A DNA stretch of 64,000 bases from Methanobacteriota archaeon (GTDB lineage Archaea; Thermoplasmatota; Thermoplasmata; UBA10834). The number at the start of each line of letters is the position of its first letter. The first letter of the stretch is position 1. The notes beneath the pieces are model-generated. The model made no database searches, had not been told where the DNA came from, and saw only the letters and a list, made by a program, of their open reading frames with translations. The DNA is taken from positions 161,436-225,435 of the forward strand of contig CP070748.1 of NCBI GenBank assembly GCA_020348345.1, in the 5' to 3' direction. A program made the position numbers and the translations under genes. Shown here piece after piece: positions 9,125 through 18,538 of this stretch.

Positions 9125-9135
9125 CCTTCTCGGAA

Positions 9136-10242
9136 TCACTCCGGAGGCCGGCTGTCGCGACTGATATCCTTACCGAAGGTCCAGAACGAGTTGGCGATGA
9201 AGTTGAATATGCTCACGATGAAGATCGCGATTATCTGCGCGAAGACCAGGAACATGCTCGCCCGGTCCTCCTGGATTCCCAATGCAGGCATCAGGTCCTC
9301 AACGATGGTCTTGAGGATTATCAGATTGAGCATCAGGCCGTCCACGCTGACGAGCAGAAACTGCGGGTATTGCAGGTGAACCTTGCCCTTCGACCGAAAG
9401 GTCCACCATCTATTCCATATGAAGTTGTTGGTGTCGGCGATGACGAACGCGAGCACTGCCGCCCACAGATAGTGCACGAAGAAGATCTCGACCGACGTCC
9501 ACAGCACGGCGAGATTGATGAGCGTGCCTATGCCTCCGATGAATGCGAACTTGATGTATCTTGCCAGCCAAGGGCGGTTGTGCTCGTACAGCCTCGTGCA
9601 GTGGTCTATGTACTTGAGGTAGACCGACGCTCCCAGCTTGCTCTTCCCGGCCTTCCTGTCGGCGAAGGTTATGGGCACCTCCTCCACGCTCTCATACTTT
9701 CCCTTGACCAGTATCTCCAGGCCTATCTTGTATCCGACAGGGTTCAGCTCCACGCCGTCTATTACGGCTCGCTCCAACGCGAAGAATCCGGACATCGGAT
9801 CCTTCACCTTCGTCAATCCGCGCGCCAGCAATGTGGCGCCCTTCGATACGAGCCTTCGATAGAAGGGCCAGTTCTCGACGCTGCCGCCTTTGACATATCT
9901 GCTTCCCACGACGACCTGGGCGCTGCCCGAGCGGATCTTCTCCACCATGGCCGGTATCTTCTCAGGGGGGTGGCTGAGGTCGGCATCCATTACCACGAGG
10001 AGGTCGCCCGATGCCTTCTCGAAGCCCTCCATCACTGCGGTGGAGAGGCCCAGCTTGCCCGCCCTGTGGATGACCTTGACGTCGTACTCCCTGCCAAGCT
10101 CCTCTGCGAGGGCTCCTGTTCCGTCCGGGCTGTTGTCGTCGACGATGACGATCTCGACGTCGATACCGTGCGACCGACACGCCTCGTTGATCCTGGAGAT
10201 CAGCTCTCTCAGGTTGGGCTTCTCGTTGTAAGTCGGGATCAC
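9136..10242 (-). CDS. Dolichol-phosphate mannosyltransferase (GT2) fused to GtrA domain
   Basis: Residues 1-230 are a GT-A domain: IPTYNEKPNL, IVDDNSPDGTG and the DAD motif VMDADLSHPPEKIP, as in DPM1-like synthases that make polyprenyl-phosphate-sugar. From about 235 there are four membrane helices of GtrA type (FAFIGGIGTLINLAVLW, then NFIWNRWWTFRSKG). This fusion is common in archaea. The GTG at 10242 overlaps the TGA of the dedA-like gene (GTGA). It leaves an unusually short first strand, so initiation a few codons upstream, where only non-standard codons exist after GGGGGAG, is possible. Its product is the likely donor for the GT-C enzyme nearby. Confidence 0.87.
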   Translation of the reverse strand: MIPTYNEKPNLRELISRINEACRSHGIDVEIVIVDDNSPDGTGALAEELGREYDVKVIHRAGKLGLSTAVMEGFEKASGDLLVVMDADLSHPPEKIPAMVEKIRSGSAQVVVGSRYVKGGSVENWPFYRRLVSKGATLLARGLTKVKDPMSGFFALERAVIDGVELNPVGYKIGLEILVKGKYESVEEVPITFADRKAGKSKLGASVYLKYIDHCTRLYEHNRPWLARYIKFAFIGGIGTLINLAVLWTSVEIFFVHYLWAAVLAFVIADTNNFIWNRWWTFRSKGKVHLQYPQFLLVSVDGLMLNLIILKTIVEDLMPALGIQEDRASMFLVFAQIIAIFIVSIFNFIANSFWTFGKDISRDSRPPE

Positions 10243-10838
10243 GACCGAGACCGTTGTGCTCCCCCCTGGATGCCAACTCTCTTCCTGTAGATGAATGATA
10301 CCACGACACTTGCCAGCAACACGACGATGACGGCAATCAGCGCTATCCATGGAGCCAATTCCTGCCTGAGGTTGTCGTAGCTGAACCAGGCGAGGGCGAT
10401 GATCACGGTCGACTTCATCAGGGCTCCGACGAGCAGGTACATCACACATTTCCTGAGGTTCCATTTGCATACGGCCATGAATGCGCCCGTATAGGGGACC
10501 AGCGGCGCGATCCTGTTGAGCAGCAGCAGCCGCTCATCACTCACTATCAGGAAGTCCGTGTACTTCCTCATGACCTTCTGGATCCTCTTGGGCATGCCAA
10601 TCAGTTTGACGATCGTGTACAGGATGAAGTTGCCGCCGAGGCTCGCGAAGCTGGCGACGAGTACGAGCATCACTGCCCATTCGACGGAGTCGAAGTGGAC
10701 TCCGTATATCCACACCATCCAGACTTCCGGCAGAGTCGGAAAGCCGGTGCCGTCAATGACGATTATCGAGACGAGGGCAATGATCATGCCGATGTCGCCC
10801 AGCGAAGCGAACGCGTCGATGATCGACTCGCCTATCAT
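10239..10838 (-). CDS. DedA/SNARE-associated family membrane protein
   Basis: This is a 199-residue polytopic protein with the DedA pattern: an amphipathic re-entrant segment (DGTGFPTLPEVWMVW) and a second conserved patch (NRIAPLVPYTGAFMAV). Some DedA proteins flip polyprenyl phosphate or phosphatidylethanolamine. Lying between a GT4 and a DPM gene, with overlaps at both ends (ATGA with GT4, GTGA with DPM), it may recycle the lipid carrier. That role is inference from context. Confidence 0.82.
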   Translation of the reverse strand: MIGESIIDAFASLGDIGMIIALVSIIVIDGTGFPTLPEVWMVWIYGVHFDSVEWAVMLVLVASFASLGGNFILYTIVKLIGMPKRIQKVMRKYTDFLIVSDERLLLLNRIAPLVPYTGAFMAVCKWNLRKCVMYLLVGALMKSTVIIALAWFSYDNLRQELAPWIALIAVIVVLLASVVVSFIYRKRVGIQGGAQRSRS

Positions 10839-11875
10839 GCGACAGACCTCCCCTCGGCGAGCTCCACGTAGAGCTCCTTCAACATGGCCGCTGCCTTCTT
10901 GATGTCATGCTCCTCTGCGAGCTTCGCCGCCCCGTTCACCATCCTGGATCTGAGCGGTTCATCGTCCAACAGCAATTCCAGCTTCTCGACGAATTCGGCG
11001 TCGGTCCTCGCTTTCAGGCAGTGCGTCCCGTCCACAACCCAGTCCTCGTACACCGGTATGTCTCGGATGACGAGGGGGCACCCGCAACTCGCAGCCTCCA
11101 GCATCACGTTGCCGTAGCTCTCGGCCCTCGTCGGGAACATGAACACATCCGCGGCTGAGTATACTCCAACGATGTCCGCGAACGGGACGTGCCCCGGAAA
11201 GAGGACGTCGCCTGGGCGCGTCTCGTTCAATGCGTCCTCGAGGAGTGCCTCCGACCCTCCGACCCAGACGAACCTCACATCGCCTCTGCGGTATAGCTTC
11301 GAAGCGACGTTGACGAAGGTGTCCACGCCCTTTCGGGGGATCCTGAGTCCGACGGTGACCACGAGCTTGTCGTTCTGGCCCACGCCGATCCTCTTCCTGA
11401 AGGCGTGGCCGAGGCTGTCGTCGCGCTTGAACACCTCGCGGTTTATGCCGTTCGGAATCGTCCGGAACGGGCCTTTGACGCCATCTCTGGCAAGCGCTTT
11501 CGACACATAGGGCGTCGCCCCGAGGACGATGTCTCCCATATTGTAGAAGATGACAGAGTAGCGCTTCACCAGAGGGTACATGAGGTTCCCGCCCACGAAG
11601 CCGCCCTTGACGAGCTCCGGCAGATGCCTTCCGTGCACAACGACCGGTCTATGTGCTAGCTTCCTTCTGAGGGTCCACAGAAACGAATTGGGGAGGGGGC
11701 TGTGTACGTGCAGCACATCGTATTCGCCGCGTGGGTTGTTGAACAACACCTTGCAGCCAAGCCTCTCGAGTTCCTTGGCCACCATCGGCGCATTCGTGCC
11801 CATGCCGCCCGGGTTCTTGTACGGTATGAGCTTCCTGTAGCGGTCCAACTCGGTGAGCATGCATACAGAAACCAT
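10835..11875 (-). CDS. GT4-family glycosyltransferase
   Basis: GT-B fold glycosyltransferase of about 346 residues: N-terminal glycine-rich donor/acceptor loop (GGMGTNAPMVAKELERLG), mid-region VVTVGLRIPRKGVDTFV typical of Glycos_transf_1, and the EX7E motif AESYGNVMLEAASCG. ATG 11875 is chosen because GGAAGG lies 6 bases upstream. The ATGA overlap with the DedA gene places it first in a three-gene operon. A TATA box (TTTATATA, about 11948-11955 on the minus strand) lies 75 bases upstream. It probably adds a sugar to a lipid-linked glycan; the sugar is unknown. Confidence 0.88.
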   Translation of the reverse strand: MVSVCMLTELDRYRKLIPYKNPGGMGTNAPMVAKELERLGCKVLFNNPRGEYDVLHVHSPLPNSFLWTLRRKLAHRPVVVHGRHLPELVKGGFVGGNLMYPLVKRYSVIFYNMGDIVLGATPYVSKALARDGVKGPFRTIPNGINREVFKRDDSLGHAFRKRIGVGQNDKLVVTVGLRIPRKGVDTFVNVASKLYRRGDVRFVWVGGSEALLEDALNETRPGDVLFPGHVPFADIVGVYSAADVFMFPTRAESYGNVMLEAASCGCPLVIRDIPVYEDWVVDGTHCLKARTDAEFVEKLELLLDDEPLRSRMVNGAAKLAEEHDIKKAAAMLKELYVELAEGRSVA

Positions 11876-12077
11876 TCTACTGCCTTCCCGACGGCCGACG
11901 CACACGAGCGCGTCCCAAACCTCGGTCGCGATGATAGCCTTTCAGCATATATAAATAACCCAACGGAAGGGCCCGCAGATGGTGTTCTGGCCCTGTTGAT
12001 CAGTGTCTGAATCTGGCGCCCTCCCCTGCGGAGCCTGCAACTCCTGTTCGGGCGTATTCGACTATCGGCCTGCGATT

Positions 12078-13355
12078 CTAGAAGCATTCGGCGCGATAAT
12101 CGCCTGCGGAGAACACAGCCTTCCCGCCCTTCAACACGAGCGAGCATAGGTTCGTGCCCATCTGATAGGGTATGTGCTCGTGTGACGGGACTTCCATGAT
12201 TACGATGTCCGCGGCCTTGCTCTGCTCGATGGACCCGATCGTCTTCTCCCGGCCGATCGCGGCGGCGGCGTTCATCGTCGCGGCGACGATAGCCTCCTCG
12301 GGTGACATTCTCATGTTGTAGCACGCCATCGTAATGGTGAACTGCATGGACGGGTTCCAGCAGTTCGGGTTGAGGTCTGTCGCGAGGGCAATCGGAACGC
12401 CGAGCTCGATGAGTCTCCTCGCATCCGGGTAATCGGCGGTCATAGACGAGAACGGCGTGCACGGCAGAAGCACGCCTACGACCTGCTTCCTCGCCATTCC
12501 CATGATGCCGTCGTCCGATGGACGTGCGAGATGATCCGCAGAGATCGCCCCTACCTCTGCGGCCAGCTCCGCCCCGCCCGAGTGTTCGAACTCGTCCGCG
12601 TGCACCTTCAGGCCGAGTCCGAGTGCCTTTGCCGCGAGCAACATCTTACGTGACTGGCCGAAGTCAAACACGCCCTTCTCGCAAAAGACGTCGCAGAATC
12701 TGACGGGGTGCGTGGATGGCAGATCTATGAGCACCTCGTCGATGATGAACTGTATGTACTCGTCCGCCCTGCCAGAGAATTCCGGCGGAACCGCGTGCGC
12801 TCCCATGAATGTCGGCACGATGTCTACGCTGAACTCCCTGTCCAGCCTCTTCATGGTCTCGATGATTCTGAACTCGGTTCTGCGGTCGAGGCCATATCCC
12901 GATTTGGCTTCGATCGTCGTGGACCCATGCTCCAGCATCCTGGCGAGGCGCTTTGCAGACTGGTTGAGCAACTCGTCCTGGGATGCTGCTCGCGTAGAGG
13001 CGACCGTTTGGAGTATACCTCCTCCTTCTGCCATGATTTCCTTGTAGGTCTTGCCCTTGATCTTGAGCTGAAGCTCAGACTCCCGCGACCCTGAGAACAC
13101 CAGGTGAGTGTGTGGGTCCACCAGGCCGGGCATTACGACCTTGCCCGAAGCATCTATTCTCTCGACTCCGCGAGATCCGTGGCTCTTAAGAACGGCCGCC
13201 GTGTCGCCCACGGCTTCTATCATGCCATGGCGGATGTACACCGCGCCGTCCCTGATAATGCCCAGTTCTGACATCTCCTCGCGGGCCCTCGCCCTGCAGG
13301 GGCCTTGGATCGTCAGCAGCTCGGCGGCGTGCGTTACAAGCAGCTCATCCGTCAG
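12078..13355 (-). CDS. hutI: Imidazolonepropionase, probable CTG start
   Basis: This amidohydrolase opens the ring of imidazolone-5-propionate in histidine breakdown. Visible motifs are VDPHTHLVFSGSRE (metal His pair), HADEFEHSGGAELA and ATDLNPNCWNPSMQ. The first standard start is ATG 13274, but the reading frame continues upstream with RQLTDELLVTHAAELLTIQGP, a normal HutI first strand. No ATG, GTG or TTG occurs between the upstream in-frame stop and that point. CTG 13355 sits about 8 bases after AGGAGGGG and about 50 after TATA TTTTATAG, giving 425 residues. No hutH, hutU or formiminoglutamate gene is nearby, so the pathway must be completed elsewhere. Confidence 0.88.
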   Translation of the reverse strand: MTDELLVTHAAELLTIQGPCRARAREEMSELGIIRDGAVYIRHGMIEAVGDTAAVLKSHGSRGVERIDASGKVVMPGLVDPHTHLVFSGSRESELQLKIKGKTYKEIMAEGGGILQTVASTRAASQDELLNQSAKRLARMLEHGSTTIEAKSGYGLDRRTEFRIIETMKRLDREFSVDIVPTFMGAHAVPPEFSGRADEYIQFIIDEVLIDLPSTHPVRFCDVFCEKGVFDFGQSRKMLLAAKALGLGLKVHADEFEHSGGAELAAEVGAISADHLARPSDDGIMGMARKQVVGVLLPCTPFSSMTADYPDARRLIELGVPIALATDLNPNCWNPSMQFTITMACYNMRMSPEEAIVAATMNAAAAIGREKTIGSIEQSKAADIVIMEVPSHEHIPYQMGTNLCSLVLKGGKAVFSAGDYRAECF

Positions 13356-13424
13356 TTGTCGCCCCCCTCCTGCGGTCCTATCTGCGGTAATTCAGTTATT
13401 ACTCTATAAAACGAATTGGCGTCG

Positions 13425-15020
13425 TCACTGCCCTCTCTTGCCTATGAGCTCCTTGACGACGTACTCGAAGGTGTTCTGGGGGTTCAACATGGTCTTGAAG
13501 TACTTGTAGTCGGAGAACTCCAGCTCTCCCAGGAAGTATGCTGAGATGGCGTATGCGAAGAGTCCCACTATTGCAAGCAATGCGAGGGCGATCCAGTCGA
13601 TCGCAGGGATGAACGCCCAGTCCACGACGTACATGGTTCCCAGCATGACAACTGCGCTCAGCAGGTGTCTGAAGGAATGCGAATAGGGCAGGATCTTGCT
13701 GATCTTCCAAGCCATGTATCTGATTGCGAAGAAGTAATAGACAGAGCAGACGAGAAGGGCGCTCGCGGCGCCCTGTCTTCCCATGCCCAGCATCTCCACG
13801 CCCATCAGCTCCGATGGTACGAGCACGAGCAACAGCCCCAACTGGAGCAGGACGCCGACCAGCCCCACCATGAACAGCGTTCCCGGCTTTCCCACGCCTG
13901 CTATCACGGACCTCAGGGGTAGCACGAGAGCGACGATGGCACTGGCCATCACGAGGAGGTCCATCGACCTGGTCGCGGCGACGAATTCCTCAGTGAGAAA
14001 CACTCGCAGGATGTCCGCGCCGTAGAATAGGTAGAACGCCGCCGTGGGTATCACTATGAGCGACACATACCTCTCCGCCTGGTTGGCGACGTCCCAGCTC
14101 GCGGTCACATCACGTCTGATGAAGTAGGTGGTGACAGAGGGAAGTATGAGCGTCGCGACGGAGAGAGAGAACACGCCCACGAATATGGCCATCCGCTGGA
14201 CTCCGAAGTAGAGTCCGAGCTCATGCTCCCCCCAGAAGTATCCAACGATGGTCTTGTCGAGATAGAGGTCGATTATTATGATTACGGAGACCAGAAGTAC
14301 TGGCGCGAGCGCTCTGATGTAGCTGACCATCGTCGCTCTGTCCGGCATTGTGACGTGGTATGATCTCATCAGTACGGCCGTGAGCAGCATCGACGATATC
14401 ATCCCTGCGGCGTACGCCGACGCCAGAAGCGCAGGTCCGTTAGAGCCTCCTCCCATGGGCGATGTGGCGATGTAGATCACGAAAGACACTCGCACCACCA
14501 GCTCGAGTATCGCTGGTATGTGCACTTTGGCGTCCATCCTCAGCGCGTCGAATGTATGTGTTGCGATCTGGCTTATGCCCAGGAGCACGTAGTACACGAG
14601 AAAGACGTACATCGTATCGGTCAAGGTCGGGATGATGTCGTCTCCCGTCGGCATCATCCCTCCAGCCGAGCCGTCCTTCCAGAACTCGATCATTATGAGC
14701 GTCACGACGGAGAAGACTGCCAGGAAGGCCAATCTGATCACTGCGTACGCTCCGATGCATTTGTTCGTATCCGGCCGCGAGTTCATCTGCCTGATGTGAA
14801 CTGATCCCACTCCGAAGTCCGACAGGAAGCTGAGAATGCCTATGGTGGCTATGCCGAAGCCGAGGATGCCGAGCACATCAGCACCCATGTTCTTCGCGAT
14901 GAAGATCAGGGCAGTGGTTCCGAGCAGGGCGCTGACGACGTTGTTCGTGACGGAGAGCGCTGCCCGGGGGCTCATGAGCCGCCGGGCTTCGCTGCCCCCT
15001 CCGCCAGCCTCGTCAGGCAT
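13425..15020 (-). CDS. Polysaccharide/lipid-linked oligosaccharide flippase (Wzx/MATE-like)
   Basis: About 14 hydrophobic segments fill this 531-residue protein. The N-terminal helix pair (NNVVSALLGTTALIFIAKNMGADVLGILGFG) is typical of the polysaccharide-biosynthesis (RfbX/Wzx) family. These proteins flip lipid-linked glycans across the cytoplasmic membrane. ATG 15020 is preferred to 15044 because TATA TTTTATATTG lies about 27 bases upstream, giving a leaderless transcript. It fits with the glycosyltransferase cluster at 7.6-11.9 kb as the export step. The flipped glycan is unknown. Confidence 0.85.
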   Translation of the reverse strand: MPDEAGGGGSEARRLMSPRAALSVTNNVVSALLGTTALIFIAKNMGADVLGILGFGIATIGILSFLSDFGVGSVHIRQMNSRPDTNKCIGAYAVIRLAFLAVFSVVTLIMIEFWKDGSAGGMMPTGDDIIPTLTDTMYVFLVYYVLLGISQIATHTFDALRMDAKVHIPAILELVVRVSFVIYIATSPMGGGSNGPALLASAYAAGMISSMLLTAVLMRSYHVTMPDRATMVSYIRALAPVLLVSVIIIIDLYLDKTIVGYFWGEHELGLYFGVQRMAIFVGVFSLSVATLILPSVTTYFIRRDVTASWDVANQAERYVSLIVIPTAAFYLFYGADILRVFLTEEFVAATRSMDLLVMASAIVALVLPLRSVIAGVGKPGTLFMVGLVGVLLQLGLLLVLVPSELMGVEMLGMGRQGAASALLVCSVYYFFAIRYMAWKISKILPYSHSFRHLLSAVVMLGTMYVVDWAFIPAIDWIALALLAIVGLFAYAISAYFLGELEFSDYKYFKTMLNPQNTFEYVVKELIGKRGQ

Positions 15021-15072
15021 GGTACCCAGAGAAATCGGCCGCAATATAAAACCGATGGCCGCGCACGCTGGC

Positions 15073-16197
15073 TCAGAGCCTGTCAGCCACCTCGCGCACT
15101 ATGTCCAGCGCCCTGGCGATGTTCTCCTGTGAGTTGGCGTACGAGAACCTCAGATGCCCCTCCCCAAGCGTTCCGAAGGTGGCACCCGGGGCGCATATGA
15201 CTCCGGCCTTGAGAAGTGCGACGGCGAAGTCCTCGGAGCGCAGCTCCTGGGCGTACCTGGGAAACACGTAGAACGCTCCTTTGACCGGAGGTGTCGTGAA
15301 CGAAGATATCTTCGATAGCATCGAGAGCGCAAGGTCTCTCCTCTTCCTGAATTCAGACAGCATCTCCGCCCTGAACTTCTTTCTTATCTTCATACCTTCC
15401 AGGATCGCGTATTGCGTGGCAGTCGGCGGGCATGCGAGCGTGTAGTACTGCACCTTAGCAAGGTGTTCGACGATCTCCTTGGACGTTGCGACATAACCTA
15501 TCCTCCAGCCCGTCGCCGCGAGGGATTTCGAGAACGAGTTCACTATGATGGTGTCGTCGTGGTATCGCGCGAATGATGTATGCTCTCCCTCATACACGAA
15601 ATTGTGGTAGACCTCGTCGGATAGGATGTATAGATCCCGGTCGGTCGCGATGTCGCATATGGCCTTGATCACGTCCTTCGAATAGACCGCTCCCGTCGGG
15701 TTGGACGGGCTGTTGACTACTATCGCCTGCGTCTTTGGCGTGATGAGCGACTGGATCTCGTCGGGGTCGGGGGCGAAGTCGTTGTCCATCGTGAGGGAGT
15801 ACTCGACCGGCCTTCCGCCCGCGAGGGCCACATCCGGGCCGTAGATGATGAATCCAGGATTGGGCACGAGGGCCTCATCACCCTCGCCCATGATGGTCTC
15901 ACAGGCTATCCGCATGCCCTCGGTTGCCCCCGCTGTGATGATGATATTCTCGGCAGCGACGTCTTTTCGGTAGCTCTTCAGGTTCTCCGCTATCGCCCCC
16001 CTGAGCTTCATGATGCCAGCGCTGGGACCGTACTTGTTCATGCCTCGGTCCAGGGCGTCCTTGAAGGCCTCTATCATCTCCCTCGGAGGCTGAATGTCCG
16101 GCTCTCCGAGACCAAGGTTGATTGCGTCTGCCGGCGCTGTCTCGAACAGCTCGCGGATGCCCGACGGCTGAAGCGACGCCACTCTCTTGGGAAACAT
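15073..16197 (-). CDS. Class I/II PLP aminotransferase (aspartate aminotransferase family)
   Basis: The PLP-binding lysine motif NSFSKSLAATGWRIGY is clear, with NSPSNPTGAVYSKDV and LSDEVYHNFVYEG (the Asp/Tyr pair that contacts PLP) and the C-terminal Arg motif HLRFSYANS. Length (about 374 residues) matches archaeal AspB-like enzymes, which transaminate aspartate or aromatic amino acids. ATG 16197 is preferred to TTG 16215, because TTAATGTAC about 27 bases before it could serve as TATA. Specificity cannot be assigned; nearby Leu, Thr and Phe pathway genes could all use it. Confidence 0.9.
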   Translation of the reverse strand: MFPKRVASLQPSGIRELFETAPADAINLGLGEPDIQPPREMIEAFKDALDRGMNKYGPSAGIMKLRGAIAENLKSYRKDVAAENIIITAGATEGMRIACETIMGEGDEALVPNPGFIIYGPDVALAGGRPVEYSLTMDNDFAPDPDEIQSLITPKTQAIVVNSPSNPTGAVYSKDVIKAICDIATDRDLYILSDEVYHNFVYEGEHTSFARYHDDTIIVNSFSKSLAATGWRIGYVATSKEIVEHLAKVQYYTLACPPTATQYAILEGMKIRKKFRAEMLSEFRKRRDLALSMLSKISSFTTPPVKGAFYVFPRYAQELRSEDFAVALLKAGVICAPGATFGTLGEGHLRFSYANSQENIARALDIVREVADRL

Positions 16198-16340
16198 CGT
16201 CTTCAGGACGTGCAATTCCGTACATTAATCGTTCGGGCGTACCCACTCATGCGGTTAACGTGCTAACATCTTTCACGATTCGCCGCTCGCGATTCCTGCC
16301 TGAAGCGCGACTCAAGATGGGCCACTCACCGCATCGTCCG

Positions 16341-18278
16341 CTAAGAAGCGTCGCCCGCCTTTCGCTTCAGACTTAGATACGCAATGACGGCGACGGCTGC
16401 GATCGCCAGGACCACTAATGTCAGTACCAGGCTCTCGTCCAACGATTCATCATCAGTAACCGGTTCGAGCGCGGAGATAAGGGGGTTCGCGCCCCAGATA
16501 TTGGTGATGCTCGTTCCGGGTTCTTGCGAGCAGTCTCCCCATCCACTGAATGCGTCCGTCCTCCACGCAAACGCGTCGTGCACATAGGCTAGTGTCACAT
16601 AGGCTGTGTCCTGGTACTGTATTCTCTGGCAGGCGTGCACATGGCCCCTACGCTCATCCTCGTCGAGTGCTGCAATCGACTTCGTGAAGTTGTCGTCATA
16701 GGCGGCGTTGGAGTAGTAGTTGTCGTTCCATCCTCCCGCGTTCTTAGAGTAATGGCGGAACAGATGATATGCAGGGTCGATATGCGAGGTCCATGACCAC
16801 AGAGTCATCTCGTAATACTCCCATACTGGGCAGTACACGTGAACCCCCCAAAAGGGGTAGTACTGGGTGATCACATAGGGGTTGATCTCTACTCCTATGT
16901 CTTTGCCAGCGTCCGAAACGAGCCTGGCGATGAACACGTCCTCGGGCGCTGTCTTGAAGCATGTGAGGTCGAATTCGAGTGGAAAGCCCTCTGGGACGAG
17001 TTCCTGCTTGACCGCCCAGCTGTCCGCAGTGGCGACTCTAACGTCCTGCGAGGTCGGCGTGTATCTGTATCCGTTCGACTCCAGCAGATCGTTGGCCGCC
17101 TGGATGTCGTAGTCCAGCAGTTCGTCCGCCGCGAGTTCGCAGTGCCACTTCGAGTTCACGGGTGGAATGATGGTGCTTCCCTCGTCGGCGAGGCCATCAT
17201 AGACATCGGGATCCGAGATCATCGCGGTCTTGTTCAACGCCATCACAATCGCCTGGCGCACTATTGGATCGAGCCTCGCGGGGTTGCCACCGATGCCGTT
17301 CCTCATGTCGATGTCAAGCAGTTTGGTCTTCTGGGAGCAAGTCTGTCCGCTATAGTAGCAGATAGCGCCGGTGTCATTGGCATCGATCCTTTCCCTAATG
17401 CCTGTGAATCCATGAGGGTCGAAGCACGCCAGATCGAGCGTGCCGTTCTCGAGTTCCTGTATCATCTCTGTGTTGCTTTCGTAGAAGCGCAACTCCAGCA
17501 TGTCAAAGGATACGAAAGGAGATCCGTCATCGCCGTTCTTGTGGTAGTTCGGGTTTCTGACCAGCGTGAGCTTCTCGCCATCCAGATACTTCTGATAGAT
17601 ATCATCGGTAGCCATGAACATGCCCGTTCCGACCAATGGTGAATCAGAGTCTTCGAACACGCCTGTCCACATGAACGCAATCTCCGTCGCGCTCATGTCC
17701 CTGAGCATATGCTCCGGGAGGATGGGTATGCACATCATGTCGGCGTATGCAGCTGGCATCGGGGTGCCAGTCTCCCGGTCGAAGAAGTGGACTCTGACGG
17801 TGTCCTCATCGACCTTCTCTGCGTAGTTAAGGAAGTATGCGTAGGGCCGCGAAGGCCAAAGAACGGTGTAGTTCATCGCGTTCAGGTTGATCGTGAATAT
17901 AACATCGTCGACCGTGAACGGGCTACCGTCATGCCATTGGACGTCCTGAACTATGTCAATGACCCAGGCTGAGCCCAGAGGTTCGTACTCCTCGTCTACC
18001 TCCCAGGCTGCCGCGAGGTTGGGCACGGGCTCGAGGTTTCCATCGACAGCCTGGAGGCAATCGTACACGAGACCATGGAACACCTTTGCGCTTTCAGTGA
18101 GTCCGATGAGTGGGTTCATGCTGTCCACTACATCGAGGAAACCGATTCTCAATGTCGCTGGCTCGTCATCGGGTTGTGATGCCGCGCCGCCTGCAAACAG
18201 CGGTGCAACCAGGGCGATGGCGACGGTCATTGCAAAAGCCGGCAGGATCCTTCTACCCTCTCTTCCGTAGATGACCAT
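16341..18278 (-). CDS. Oligopeptide ABC transporter substrate-binding protein (SBP family 5), orphan copy
   Basis: The protein has a signal sequence (RILPAFAMTVAIALVAPLFAGGAAS), an SBP_bac_5 domain (LRIGFLDVVDSMNPLIG to about residue 600, with WHDGSPFTVDDVIFTI) and a C-terminal membrane anchor followed by KRKAGDAS. It should capture peptides or similar solutes outside the cell. ATG 18278 follows GGGGGAG. Unlike the two paralogues at 54.6 and 60 kb, no permease lies beside it, so it may feed those transporters or act as a sensor. Confidence 0.88.
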   Translation of the reverse strand: MVIYGREGRRILPAFAMTVAIALVAPLFAGGAASQPDDEPATLRIGFLDVVDSMNPLIGLTESAKVFHGLVYDCLQAVDGNLEPVPNLAAAWEVDEEYEPLGSAWVIDIVQDVQWHDGSPFTVDDVIFTINLNAMNYTVLWPSRPYAYFLNYAEKVDEDTVRVHFFDRETGTPMPAAYADMMCIPILPEHMLRDMSATEIAFMWTGVFEDSDSPLVGTGMFMATDDIYQKYLDGEKLTLVRNPNYHKNGDDGSPFVSFDMLELRFYESNTEMIQELENGTLDLACFDPHGFTGIRERIDANDTGAICYYSGQTCSQKTKLLDIDMRNGIGGNPARLDPIVRQAIVMALNKTAMISDPDVYDGLADEGSTIIPPVNSKWHCELAADELLDYDIQAANDLLESNGYRYTPTSQDVRVATADSWAVKQELVPEGFPLEFDLTCFKTAPEDVFIARLVSDAGKDIGVEINPYVITQYYPFWGVHVYCPVWEYYEMTLWSWTSHIDPAYHLFRHYSKNAGGWNDNYYSNAAYDDNFTKSIAALDEDERRGHVHACQRIQYQDTAYVTLAYVHDAFAWRTDAFSGWGDCSQEPGTSITNIWGANPLISALEPVTDDESLDESLVLTLVVLAIAAVAVIAYLSLKRKAGDAS

Positions 18279-18538
18279 CTCATACTCCCCCTACGTTCAC
18301 TGAACCCCCCGCTCGGTCATGCCGGCGTCACTATGAAATTGCCTCATATCGTTGATATCATTTTCTATTGGCCGCGCATTCGAGGAGCGCGGCGTTCGCG
18401 GCCTCCGCTTTCCGATTGAGACCCATCCCTTATCTCGCGTTTTACTATCGGCAACATTGAAATCTAATGCCTGGCCTTCACCGAAAGAGCTAAGTCTGGA
18501 GAGCCGCTAGGATTAATGGGGGTGAGGAAACGGCGAAG

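Noticed and set aside
9121..10290. 389-codon open frame on the plus strand
   Set aside because: It lies wholly antisense to the DPM-GtrA gene, which has complete motifs; the frame is His/Arg/Asp-rich with no domain. A shadow caused by codon bias.
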